DNA of 51,209 nucleotides, taken from Nitrospirota bacterium. Its GTDB lineage: Bacteria; Nitrospirota; Thermodesulfovibrionia; SZUA-242. The DNA lies in assembly GCA_027021335.1 (NCBI GenBank), contig JALUUO010000040.1:1-51209 (forward strand), written 5' to 3'. The translations under genes were made by a program, and so were the position numbers. Under the pieces are notes generated by a model. That model worked only from the letters and a program-made list of their open reading frames with translations. It was not told the DNA's origin and ran no database searches. This document shows positions 44,498-51,209 of this stretch, piece after piece; position 1 is the stretch's first letter; every line of letters begins with the position of its first letter.

Positions 44498-44640
44498 GTT
44501 TCCCGCTTTCTAGCTATAGGCACGTTTTTATAAGGACCTTCACTTTTCTTATGTGAAAGAATTTTACCTACGGATCTGTCAATTTTTACATAGTGACCGG
44601 ATTTTGGATTTTTGACTTGTACTACAGTTTTTTTTGACAT
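44494..44640 (-). CDS. 48-residue conserved-looking basic protein
   Basis: A small frame starting ATG 44640 after GGAAGG and ending in TGA that overlaps the next start codon by four bases. It encodes VQVKNPKSGHYVKIDRSVGK and then ILSHKKSEGPYKNVPIARK. It is basic, with no cysteines or membrane segment. The regular Lys-Asn-Pro-Lys-Ser-Gly-x-Tyr-Val-Lys-Ile-Asp and Gly-Pro-Tyr-Lys phrases look strongly conserved rather than random, and tight coupling to the TIR-like gene suggests a joint function such as binding or neutralising it. No family can be named. Confidence 0.7.
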   Translation of the reverse strand: MSKKTVVQVKNPKSGHYVKIDRSVGKILSHKKSEGPYKNVPIARKRET

Positions 44641-44679
44641 TTTCAAGTTACCTTCCTTTTCAACATCCTCTAAACTATT

Positions 44680-44968
44680 TCAACGATGGCAAAGTAGGGT
44701 TGTTATCTCATCATCCGTTCCCAGTTCATTCATTTCGTCAGCTACTGTTTTTTGAACATCCTTTGCCATAGCAAAAAAAGGATGTTCCTTGATTTTTTTT
44801 CTTTGTGGACTCTCTTGCAGGAACAATTACGCCTTTGACTTTGCCGTGATATAAAGCAGCTACTTCTTCGTTTAGATCAGGAGCTTTTATCAATTCATTC
44901 ATCTTATATCTCAAATCGATCACTGTGGCGGTCGCCTCAAAATGTATATGTATATCAATATTATACAT
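44680..44968 (-). pseudogene. Antitoxin-like gene with frameshift at an A8 run
   Basis: The first frame (from ATG 44968, or more likely GTG 44923 with GAGG upstream) reads VIDLRYKMNELIKAPDLNEEV and AALYHGKVKGVIVPARESTKKK like a Phd/YefM-type antitoxin. At a run of eight A residues (about 44802-44809) it goes out of frame and stops near 44738. With one A fewer it continues as IKEHPFFAMAKDVQKTVADE, then MNELGTDDEITTLLCHR, to a stop at 44680. The rebuilt protein has normal length. A real loss, phase variation or slippage are all possible. Confidence 0.65.
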
Positions 44969-45115
44969 TAAACAAATGCATTTTCAGGCAGAGCTGGAAC
45001 TTTTATATCCGTTCACAGGGTACAGGAATATGGATAGAACCTGTAATTCATAGCTTTTCCTGCCCCCTGACAACTGCACAATGTGAACAGATACGAACTT
45101 TTTTATATCGATGCA

Positions 45116-45865
45116 TCAATCGTATCCTTGAGCCAGGTAACATAATCCCTTAAGCGTAAGATCCTGATCAACGGTATCAATAACAGGTATCCGCTCAGCC
45201 ATAACAGAGGCAAGTCCGCCGGTTGCAACTACGGTGGATTTCTTACGACCAAGGTGGGGCAGTATCCTTTTAGCCACATGCAAAACCGCTCCGGCATGCC
45301 CTTCTATCAGGCCCAACCGCATGCTTTCAACAGTATTCTTACCTATATCCGGTAAAGGGCCTTCCAGGGAAATTCGATTCAATCGGGCCGCTTTTTGTGC
45401 CAGGGCATCAGCGGACAGCTCGATGCCGGGCATTATAGCTCCGCCTATATAGTCTCCGCAAGCAGTGACGGCACAAAGTGTAGTTGCCGTACCGAAATCG
45501 ATAAGCAGAAGAGGGCCTCCGTATACATGAAATCCGTAAACCGCATTTACTATCCGGTCAGCCCCGAGTTCAGCCGGATTATCGATTTTTATTCGAAGTC
45601 CTGTATTCATTCTGCGTGTGACCTTAAGAGGAGTTACGCCATACAATACACTGACGGCCCGAGCCACTACCCGGCTAAGCCTTGGAACAACGCTAGCAAT
45701 TATTACCCCATCAACGCCGGCAGAGCGAAACCCTTTAAGCACCTTTAGGACCGCATTTTCATCAACAAGACTGTCCGTCCGGAAACTTTTTTTTCTAAAA
45801 AGATTAAAACCGTCAAACAATCCTACGGCCATATTTGTATTGCCTATATCAATTGCAAGAATCAT
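45116..45865 (-). CDS. coaX: Type III pantothenate kinase
   Basis: 249 residues, ASKHA fold. The first step of coenzyme A synthesis. Motifs present are MILAIDIGNTNMAVGLF (phosphate 1 loop), GADRIVNAVYG, LLIDFGTATTLCAVT and GGAIMPGIELSADALA. The length is normal. The start ATG overlaps the stop of birA by four bases. Together birA-coaX form the usual cofactor pair. Confidence 0.95.
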   Translation of the reverse strand: MILAIDIGNTNMAVGLFDGFNLFRKKSFRTDSLVDENAVLKVLKGFRSAGVDGVIIASVVPRLSRVVARAVSVLYGVTPLKVTRRMNTGLRIKIDNPAELGADRIVNAVYGFHVYGGPLLLIDFGTATTLCAVTACGDYIGGAIMPGIELSADALAQKAARLNRISLEGPLPDIGKNTVESMRLGLIEGHAGAVLHVAKRILPHLGRKKSTVVATGGLASVMAERIPVIDTVDQDLTLKGLCYLAQGYD

Positions 45866-46539
45866 AAGTTATGAGTTTGCTTCGATTTGTTACTCCAACT
45901 TTCTATTATATTCACAGGACCTTGTAAGGTAAAATCCGCATACATATTATCCAGTCTGTTAAGAAGCTCCGCTGTAAACAGGGAGCGGTCGATTTTTCTT
46001 TTACAGTGAGCCTTAACCGAGGTTGCAATATTACGGAGGTTCTCCGGAAGGTCCCGGACATCCAGGTTCAGGTTCACTCCAATACCGAGAACCAGATGAT
46101 TAATTGTATTTCCAGAACCGCTTGAAGTTTCGGCAAGCACACCTGCTGTTTTTTTACCATTCAGAAAAACATCATTCGGCCACTTTACGTCAGCCCTTAG
46201 TCCGGCCAGTTTTTCTATAGCCCCAACCACGGCCATTGTACCAAGAAGAGTCAATATCCAGGCTTTTCCGGCCGGCACCGGAGGCCTGAGAATCACACTC
46301 ATGTATAAATTCACCCCAGAAGGAGATATCCAGATACGGCCGAAACGGCCTCTGCCGGCAGTTTGCGAATCGGCTATTACAACTGTCCCCTCCTGCTCTC
46401 CTTTAGAGGCCAGAAACATAGCGTGAGTATTGGTTGACTCCAGGTTATCGTAAACAAAAACCTTCCGTTCACAACATGATTTCTGCACAAAAGCATCTTT
46501 TGACATATAGTTTAGAATCCTGTCAGCCGATAAACTCAT
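45862..46539 (-). CDS. birA: Biotin-[acetyl-CoA carboxylase] ligase, class I
   Basis: 225 residues. It attaches biotin to the carrier protein of acetyl-CoA carboxylase. The catalytic loop is seen as TAGRGRFGRIWISPSG, and the biotin-binding motif as KWPNDVFLNGKKTAGVLAE. It lacks the N-terminal winged-helix domain, so it is an enzyme only and not a repressor. It starts at ATG 46539 with GAAG-type sequence upstream and divergently from the DUF47 gene. Confidence 0.94.
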   Translation of the reverse strand: MSLSADRILNYMSKDAFVQKSCCERKVFVYDNLESTNTHAMFLASKGEQEGTVVIADSQTAGRGRFGRIWISPSGVNLYMSVILRPPVPAGKAWILTLLGTMAVVGAIEKLAGLRADVKWPNDVFLNGKKTAGVLAETSSGSGNTINHLVLGIGVNLNLDVRDLPENLRNIATSVKAHCKRKIDRSLFTAELLNRLDNMYADFTLQGPVNIIESWSNKSKQTHNL

Positions 46540-46626
46540 TATAGCTTCACCCTATATATGCAAAAAATTGACAGCTTTAAGGCTTTTTGGTAAGCTGGTT
46601 CATTTTTAAAGGGGGTAATACATATT

Positions 46627-47244
46627 ATGAAATTTTTCCCGAAAGAAACCGATTTCTTCGCGATATTCGATCAAATGGCAAGCAATGCCTCCCACGCTAC
46701 AGCACTACTGGTTGACCTTTTAAAGAACTTCAAGGATATCGAGGACCGGGTCCAGAAAATATACAATGCAGAGCAGGATGGAGACATGTTAACCCATGAC
46801 GTGATGAAAAAGCTCAATAAATCCTTTCTCACCCCTATTGACAGGGAAGACATACATGCCCTGGCCAGCCGTATGGACGATATTTTAGACCTAGTATGGG
46901 CTGTGGCCGACCGCATCAAGATTTTTAACATCTCCAAGCCCAGCGAAGACGCCTTATCAATTGCCGGCGACTTAGACCGCACTGTAGATGTTATAAACAG
47001 GGCGATCACAGAACTTCGGAATAAAAAATACGAACACGTACAGGACTTGTGCATTGAAATCAACAGGCTCGAAAACAGGATCGACCGCAATTACAAAGCG
47101 GCTCTTGCCAGGCTGTTCGAAAAAGAGCCTGACCCCATCTTAATAATTAAATGGAAAGATATATACGAACATCTGGAGGAAGCTGCAAACCGGTGCGAAG
47201 ACGTGGCCAACACACTGGAAGCTATTATTTTAAAGCATGGCTGA
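46627..47244 (+). CDS. DUF47 (PhoU-like) regulator of phosphate transport
   Basis: 205 residues, all-helical, PhoU-type bundle: FFPKETDFFAIFDQMASNAS start, EDRVQKIYNAEQDGDMLTHDVM and TPIDREDIHALASRMDDILD. Members sit next to PiT transporters and probably regulate them. AAAGGGGG stands ten bases before the ATG. Its stop overlaps the transporter start by eight bases. Confidence 0.93.
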   Translation: MKFFPKETDFFAIFDQMASNASHATALLVDLLKNFKDIEDRVQKIYNAEQDGDMLTHDVMKKLNKSFLTPIDREDIHALASRMDDILDLVWAVADRIKIFNISKPSEDALSIAGDLDRTVDVINRAITELRNKKYEHVQDLCIEINRLENRIDRNYKAALARLFEKEPDPILIIKWKDIYEHLEEAANRCEDVANTLEAIILKHG

Positions 47245-48220
47245 TTTAGTCATTTTTACTATAATAGTTGCTGTTTTATTCGACATAAGCAATGGCTGGA
47301 ACGATTCTGCCAATGCGATAGCCACAGTTGTATCAACAAGAGTTCTCAGCCCGATAATAGCCGTTCTACTTGCCGCTGCCATGAATATAGCCGGAGCCTT
47401 TGCCACAACAGCCGTGGCCAAAACCATAGGCAAGAATGTGGTCGACCCCTCAGCGATAGTTAGCGTAGTTGTAGTATCAGCCCTGCTCGCCGGTTTTTTA
47501 TGGAACTGGGGGATGACATGGCTTGGAATGCCGGTCAGCGCCTCACATGCACTTATAGGCAGCCTTATGGGCGCTGCCATGGCACATGGAGGTGTTGCGG
47601 CATTAAATATTGCGGGACTTAAAAAAATACTTCTCGCCCTTCTTATCTCGCCGCCTCTGGGTATGCTTATAGGCTACATACTTATGATGAGCATATTGAA
47701 ACTCTTTGGTACTTTCTCGCCAGGTCAACTTAACAAACACTTCGGGCGCCTTCAGATTCTCTCCTCCAGCTTTATGGCCTTTGGTCATGGAAGTAACGAC
47801 GCCCAGAAAGTAATGGGTATAATCACGCTTGCGCTCTTCAGCGGCGGCTACATACAAAACATAGAAGTTCCGTTTTGGGTAATACTGATATGCGCGCTGG
47901 CAATGGGTCTTGGAACAGCCCTGGGCGGATGGAAGGTCATTAGGACCGTGGGAGTAAATATGCTTAAGCTTGAGCCGGTTCACGGCTTTGCGGCGGAAAC
48001 GGCAGCCTCAGCAGTCATAATGGGGTCAAGCCTCAGCGGAATGCCTGTGAGTACCACGCATGTTATCACGTCTTCCATAATGGGAGTTGGAGCAACCAAG
48101 AGGCTTTCCGCCGTACGTTGGGGAGTTGCCGGCAAGATAGTCATGGCCTGGATTTTCACCCTGCCCGCGTGCTTTCTTACGGCCTTCGGCATTTTCCTGA
48201 TTCTTAAGGGCCTAGGTTAA
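47237..48220 (+). CDS. PiT-family inorganic phosphate transporter
   Basis: 327 residues, about ten membrane helices. The duplicated PiT signature is clear: FDISNGWNDSANAIATVVSTR near the N-terminus and FGHGSNDAQKVMGIITLAL in the second half, with PVSASHALIGSLMG and PVSTTHVITSSIMGVG. It imports phosphate with a cation gradient. Overlap with the DUF47 gene and a terminator after it make a two-gene operon. Confidence 0.95.
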   Translation: MADLVIFTIIVAVLFDISNGWNDSANAIATVVSTRVLSPIIAVLLAAAMNIAGAFATTAVAKTIGKNVVDPSAIVSVVVVSALLAGFLWNWGMTWLGMPVSASHALIGSLMGAAMAHGGVAALNIAGLKKILLALLISPPLGMLIGYILMMSILKLFGTFSPGQLNKHFGRLQILSSSFMAFGHGSNDAQKVMGIITLALFSGGYIQNIEVPFWVILICALAMGLGTALGGWKVIRTVGVNMLKLEPVHGFAAETAASAVIMGSSLSGMPVSTTHVITSSIMGVGATKRLSAVRWGVAGKIVMAWIFTLPACFLTAFGIFLILKGLG

Positions 48221-48256
48221 AAAAAGCGGGCACCTAAGTTAGATACCCGCTTTGTA
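48220..48256 (+). terminator. Bidirectional rho-independent terminator
   Basis: AAAGCGGG (48223-48230) pairs with CCCGCTTT (48246-48253), flanked by an A run on the left. It sits directly behind the PiT stop codon and 30 bases from the stop of the converging cytochrome-porin gene. Confidence 0.8.
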
Positions 48257-48283
48257 ACCCGTTAAAAATTTAATAGCACTTAT

Positions 48284-49417
48284 TTAAAAGCCCACGTCTC
48301 CATAAAGCACAAACCGTCTATCTTCCGGATTACCGGGTGCATCAATCGTCCCTTCCACAGATGCTGTCAGTCTCATATTAGGTTTCCAGGCATATGCTAA
48401 TGCCAAGGACCCTTCAGTTATACGATCTGTCACTTTGTATGTATCAATATTGATAACTGGAGTGAACTGTCCGAAGGTTTTGTTTGCCTCGATTGAAAAG
48501 TTGTCCAACTGCTCCTGTCCTTTTTCATCCCTGACACCATAGAGCATCATAACATTCACACCTGCGACATCAAGGCGGGCATCCACACCCCAAAGGATAT
48601 AGTCGTCAAGTGATTTACCTGCACTTTCATCAAAGCCATTGCCATTTGTGTAGTAACCACCCACGGTCTGTCCAAGAAAATCATATGCAAGGCGGACACT
48701 TACGTTTCTTGGATCCACGCCTTCCAGGTTACCGTCGTCACCATGAAATGCAAGGATATAGGTTGCTGCACCAGCCACTTTACCTGCAACAGCTATCATC
48801 TGACTCTCACCAGGTGTAACCTTGCCTTTCTTTGGATCTGCAGCACTCCACTGTCGCCTGAGAACCTTGTGGTGATGAACCGTATCGTTAGCGTCAAAAG
48901 TAAATGGAGACGAATACCCGGCAAGTATGTTGACTTCATTCATAAACTGGTATCCTGCATAACCAGAGGCTAACTGAATTTCAAAGCCTGGCTTGGATTC
49001 AAGGCTATGTTGTTCCCGGTATTCTTTGTTGCCCCACTCATCCTCACTTTCAAGTTCCGTAAAATAGAACAGTTTAGAGCTTCTGCCTGTGAAGATGATC
49101 TCTCCCTCGTGAAGTGAACGTTCTTTTAATGGCTTATCTCCAGCTTTAGCTATTTTTTTGTCGAACAGCCTGAAATTCAATCTTACAGAAACAGGCGCAT
49201 CACTAAGCGACATGTCTCCGAATTTCTTCTGGTTCAACGGTGCTCCGAGCTTTGTTAAAAAGTCCCTGCCGAATGCATTCAACTGTGGCCAAATGGTATG
49301 GCAAGCAGTACAATCAACTCCAAGGTTTTTTGCATAACTCGGAACCGCCTCAGTAACTTGAGGCGTGACCATTACCATTCCTAACATAAAAACAACTAAA
49401 GCCAGTATTTTTTTCAT
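48284..49417 (-). CDS. Cyc2-like monoheme cytochrome-porin fusion
   Basis: 377 residues from ATG 49417, which starts a proper signal peptide (MKKILALVVFMLGMVMVTPQ, cleaved near TEA); an upstream extension of the frame to 49633 is unlikely. The mature protein begins VPSYAKNLGVDCTACHTIWP with LNAFGRDF next, a single CxxCH heme followed by a beta-barrel-type sequence to a terminal phenylalanine (YGDVGF). This order is that of Cyc2 and related outer-membrane cytochrome-porins that pass electrons across the outer membrane. Iron oxidation cannot be inferred from it alone. GGGGAGG lies 13 bases upstream. Confidence 0.75.
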   Translation of the reverse strand: MKKILALVVFMLGMVMVTPQVTEAVPSYAKNLGVDCTACHTIWPQLNAFGRDFLTKLGAPLNQKKFGDMSLSDAPVSVRLNFRLFDKKIAKAGDKPLKERSLHEGEIIFTGRSSKLFYFTELESEDEWGNKEYREQHSLESKPGFEIQLASGYAGYQFMNEVNILAGYSSPFTFDANDTVHHHKVLRRQWSAADPKKGKVTPGESQMIAVAGKVAGAATYILAFHGDDGNLEGVDPRNVSVRLAYDFLGQTVGGYYTNGNGFDESAGKSLDDYILWGVDARLDVAGVNVMMLYGVRDEKGQEQLDNFSIEANKTFGQFTPVINIDTYKVTDRITEGSLALAYAWKPNMRLTASVEGTIDAPGNPEDRRFVLYGDVGF

Positions 49418-49540
49418 ACTTGTTTCGATACCTCCCCTTTTCAGGAAAAATTTAATAGACATACGTCTATCATGACCTGTCAAGATGCCACAACTGGCCG
49501 GATTTGTCAAGACGGCCTTAACGCATGTTAGAATAAATAC

Positions 49541-50053
49541 ATGGCTCTGCTTGAAATAAAAAAATACCCGGATAAGATTCTTCGAAAAAAGGCTCTTCCT
49601 GTGAAAGACACACAGGATGAAGCTCTGCAGCAACTCATCGATAATATGGTTGAGACCATGTATGACGCACCTGGAATGGGTCTGGCAGCTCCGCAGGTGG
49701 GGGTTTCACTCAGGCTTTGCGTAATCGACATAACGTCTGGAAAAGAACCGGAAAACCTCTATGTATTAATCAACCCGGAAATTGTAGAGACATCCGGAGG
49801 GGAAGAAACGGCAGAAGAAGGCTGCCTGAGCATACCAGGATATTACTATGAGGTAAAGCGCGCGGCTCAACTTGTTGTGAGCTATACGGACAGAGACGGT
49901 AAAAAGACCCAATTGAAAGCCGACGGTCTTTTAAGCAGGGCTATTCAGCATGAAATAGACCACCTAAACGCCCTGCTTTTCATCGACCGGATAGGCTCGG
50001 TCAAAAAAGATATGTTTAAACGTAAGTACAAAAAAGAATTGGCTCGCGCTTAA
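49541..50053 (+). CDS. def: Peptide deformylase
   Basis: 170 residues, metalloenzyme that removes the formyl group from new proteins. All three active-site motifs are present: GMGLAAPQVG, EEGCLSIPG (metal-binding Cys) and QHEIDHLNALLF (two metal-binding His and catalytic Glu). It is followed 21 bases later by fmt, the usual def-fmt pair. No strong ribosome binding site before the ATG. Confidence 0.97.
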   Translation: MALLEIKKYPDKILRKKALPVKDTQDEALQQLIDNMVETMYDAPGMGLAAPQVGVSLRLCVIDITSGKEPENLYVLINPEIVETSGGEETAEEGCLSIPGYYYEVKRAAQLVVSYTDRDGKKTQLKADGLLSRAIQHEIDHLNALLFIDRIGSVKKDMFKRKYKKELARA

Positions 50054-50074
50054 ACCGTAGTCTTCTAAGAGCTG

Positions 50075-51007
50075 ATGACTGAACCTATAAAGACTGTATT
50101 TTTCGGCACCCCTGAGTTTGCAGTTCCGATTCTACATGCTCTTTCCGATATATTTCCGGTCAGCGCTGTAGTAACACAACCCACCCGCCCCAGGGGCAGA
50201 GGCAAGGCACTTACTCCTCCTCCTGTAAAAATTCTTGCCGAGTCTCTGGGAATTCCGGTTTTACAACCACAAAAAACGAGAGATCCGGCATTTATTAAAA
50301 TTCTCTCAGGGCTGAAGCCGGACCTGATTCTGACAGCCGCATACGGAAACATTCTACCTTCCGGCATACTGGACCTTCCAAGACTTGGATGCATCAATGT
50401 TCATGCGTCACTGCTTCCCAAACACAGGGGTGCGGCTCCGATCAACTGGTCGCTTATAAACGGCGACACAAAAACCGGCATAACTATGATAAAGATGGAC
50501 AAAGGTATAGACACAGGCCCGATACTCGCCAGGCAAACCCTCGAAATAGCACCAAGCGATAATGCAGAAACACTGGGGGAAAAACTTTCATATGCAGCAG
50601 CTGAAATGCTGCCTGATTTTCTTAACGCATTTGTTAACAACAAGATAACACAAAAGCCTCAGGACAACAGATACGCAAGCTACTCCCCTATGCTGAAAAA
50701 AAAGGACGGGCTCCTCGACTGGTCTCAAAGCGCCGAACTCCTTCATAACCGCATCCGCGGCCTTTATCCATGGCCGGTAGCGTACACATATCTTAATGAA
50801 AAACAGCTTCGTTTAATAGCTTCAGAGGCTGTAAAAGGACAGGCGCCTCCAGGCGAAATAGTTGAGGCAGGCAAAGAAACCCTGATCGTGGGAACCGGTG
50901 CAGGGCTGCTGTCGATCAAAGAAATACAACCGGCAGGAAAAAAACCTATGCATATACGCTCTTTTCTGCAAGGACACAGATTACGGCCCGGAATGAAAAT
51001 GGGATAA
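50075..51007 (+). CDS. fmt: Methionyl-tRNA formyltransferase
   Basis: 310 residues. It formylates initiator Met-tRNA with 10-formyl-tetrahydrofolate. The N-terminal domain shows VFFGTPEFAVPILHAL, VTQPTRPRGRGKAL and the catalytic HASLLPKHRGAAPINWSL with Asn/His, and GIDTGPILA. The C-terminal domain that binds tRNA (LHNRIRGLYPWPVAYTY, then SFLQGHRLRPGMKMG) is complete. It belongs to an operon with def. Confidence 0.97.
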   Translation: MTEPIKTVFFGTPEFAVPILHALSDIFPVSAVVTQPTRPRGRGKALTPPPVKILAESLGIPVLQPQKTRDPAFIKILSGLKPDLILTAAYGNILPSGILDLPRLGCINVHASLLPKHRGAAPINWSLINGDTKTGITMIKMDKGIDTGPILARQTLEIAPSDNAETLGEKLSYAAAEMLPDFLNAFVNNKITQKPQDNRYASYSPMLKKKDGLLDWSQSAELLHNRIRGLYPWPVAYTYLNEKQLRLIASEAVKGQAPPGEIVEAGKETLIVGTGAGLLSIKEIQPAGKKPMHIRSFLQGHRLRPGMKMG

Positions 51008-51070
51008 GAGTCGAGTAACAGTTTAGACCTTATACAAGCGTGTCATGAAGCCTTTTCGCGAATAAAAACG

Positions 51071-51143
51071 TGAAAAGCCCCTTTTTTATTGGTTATAATA
51101 CTTGCGACCAAACAAGGTACAAACCAAAGAAAGGGGCTTTTCA
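51071..51143 (+). promoter_or_regulatory. Inverted repeat with internal promoter at IS left end
   Basis: TGAAAAGCCCCTTT (51071-51084) and AAAGGGGCTTTTCA (51130-51143) are perfect 14-base complements. A consensus TATAAT at 51094-51099 lies in the loop. The right arm contains the GGGG ribosome binding site of the following GTG start. Read-through RNA would fold and hide it; RNA started at the internal promoter would lack the left arm and stay open. Confidence 0.7.
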
Positions 51144-51144
51144 A

Positions 51145-51209
51145 GTGAGCAAAAAACGTATAAAGAAATATAGCAAAGTTCTGAAGAAAAGTAAACAAAA
51201 AATTCAGAA
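51145..51209 (+). CDS. N-terminal start of a probable transposase (cut by window end)
   Basis: GTG at 51145 with GGGG nine bases before opens a frame to the window edge: MSKKRIKKYSKVLKKSKQKI, strongly basic as transposase N-termini often are. Its position just after fmt, the preceding palindrome and the internal promoter suggest an insertion sequence left end. The family cannot be determined from 21 residues. Confidence 0.5.
   Translation, partial: MSKKRIKKYSKVLKKSKQKIQ

Noticed and set aside
49418-49633. N-terminal extension of the cytochrome-porin frame
   Set aside because: It would place about 72 residues before a perfect signal peptide and overlaps the start of def on the other strand.

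Overview
The window comes from a Gram-negative anaerobe with a dissimilatory sulfur metabolism. It carries a complete dsrMKJOP membrane complex operon, a true dsrC (two C-terminal cysteines ten residues apart) and an RsbRD-type gene directly upstream of dsrM, an arrangement known from sulfate and sulfite reducers. Outer-membrane barrels, lipoproteins, an LptC-like protein and a monoheme cytochrome-porin indicate a diderm. The base composition is moderate and TTG starts are common. Desulfobacterota or Nitrospirota are the likeliest phyla, but the window alone does not decide this, and dsrAB is not in it.

Layout. 1-3.3 kb: a chemoreceptor cut by the window edge and a stand-alone acetolactate-synthase-like ThDP enzyme. 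3.3-10.3 kb (minus strand): dsrC, then RsbRD gene - dsrM - dsrK - dsrJ - dsrO - dsrP followed by two unrecognised small genes, one a cysteine-rich zinc-ribbon protein. 10.5-14.6 kb: small zinc-binding and TPR proteins, argD-argF (plus strand), and a membrane protein. 14.6-23 kb: an envelope block with an outer-membrane barrel, an LptC-like protein, two tandem paralogous lipoproteins and a cytoplasmic GH13 enzyme. 23-29.7 kb: a GspE/PilB ATPase, an MBOAT/SGNH pair for polysaccharide acylation, a C_GCAxxG redox protein, and a secreted rhodanese fused to MopE-type calcium-binding repeats.

29.7-33.5 kb is an accessory island of relics: three terminal-repeat-like motifs spaced exactly 133 bp, a frameshifted IS21-type transposase fragment, an intact UPF0175/DUF3368 (PIN) toxin-antitoxin pair, an ORF-less group II intron remnant with a canonical domain V, a TPR lipoprotein gene, and a 635-base gene-free stretch with tandem repeats and hairpins.

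33.5-40.3 kb (plus): carB (TTG start), an OsmC-like protein, a UvrD-type helicase and a membrane protein. 40.3-46.5 kb (minus): birA-coaX, then a small module (frameshifted antitoxin-like gene, 48-residue protein, TIR/deoxyribosyltransferase-like protein) translationally abutting lipA, an aminotransferase, a desulforedoxin-like protein and dgt. 46.6-51.2 kb: DUF47/PiT phosphate transport, a Cyc2-like cytochrome-porin, def-fmt, and the left end of an insertion sequence whose promoter lies inside a 14-bp inverted repeat that would mask the transposase ribosome binding site only on read-through transcripts.

The best candidates for something new are the three-gene module at 43.9-45.0 kb, the two small genes ending the dsr operon, the secreted rhodanese-MopE fusion, and the cytochrome-porin.
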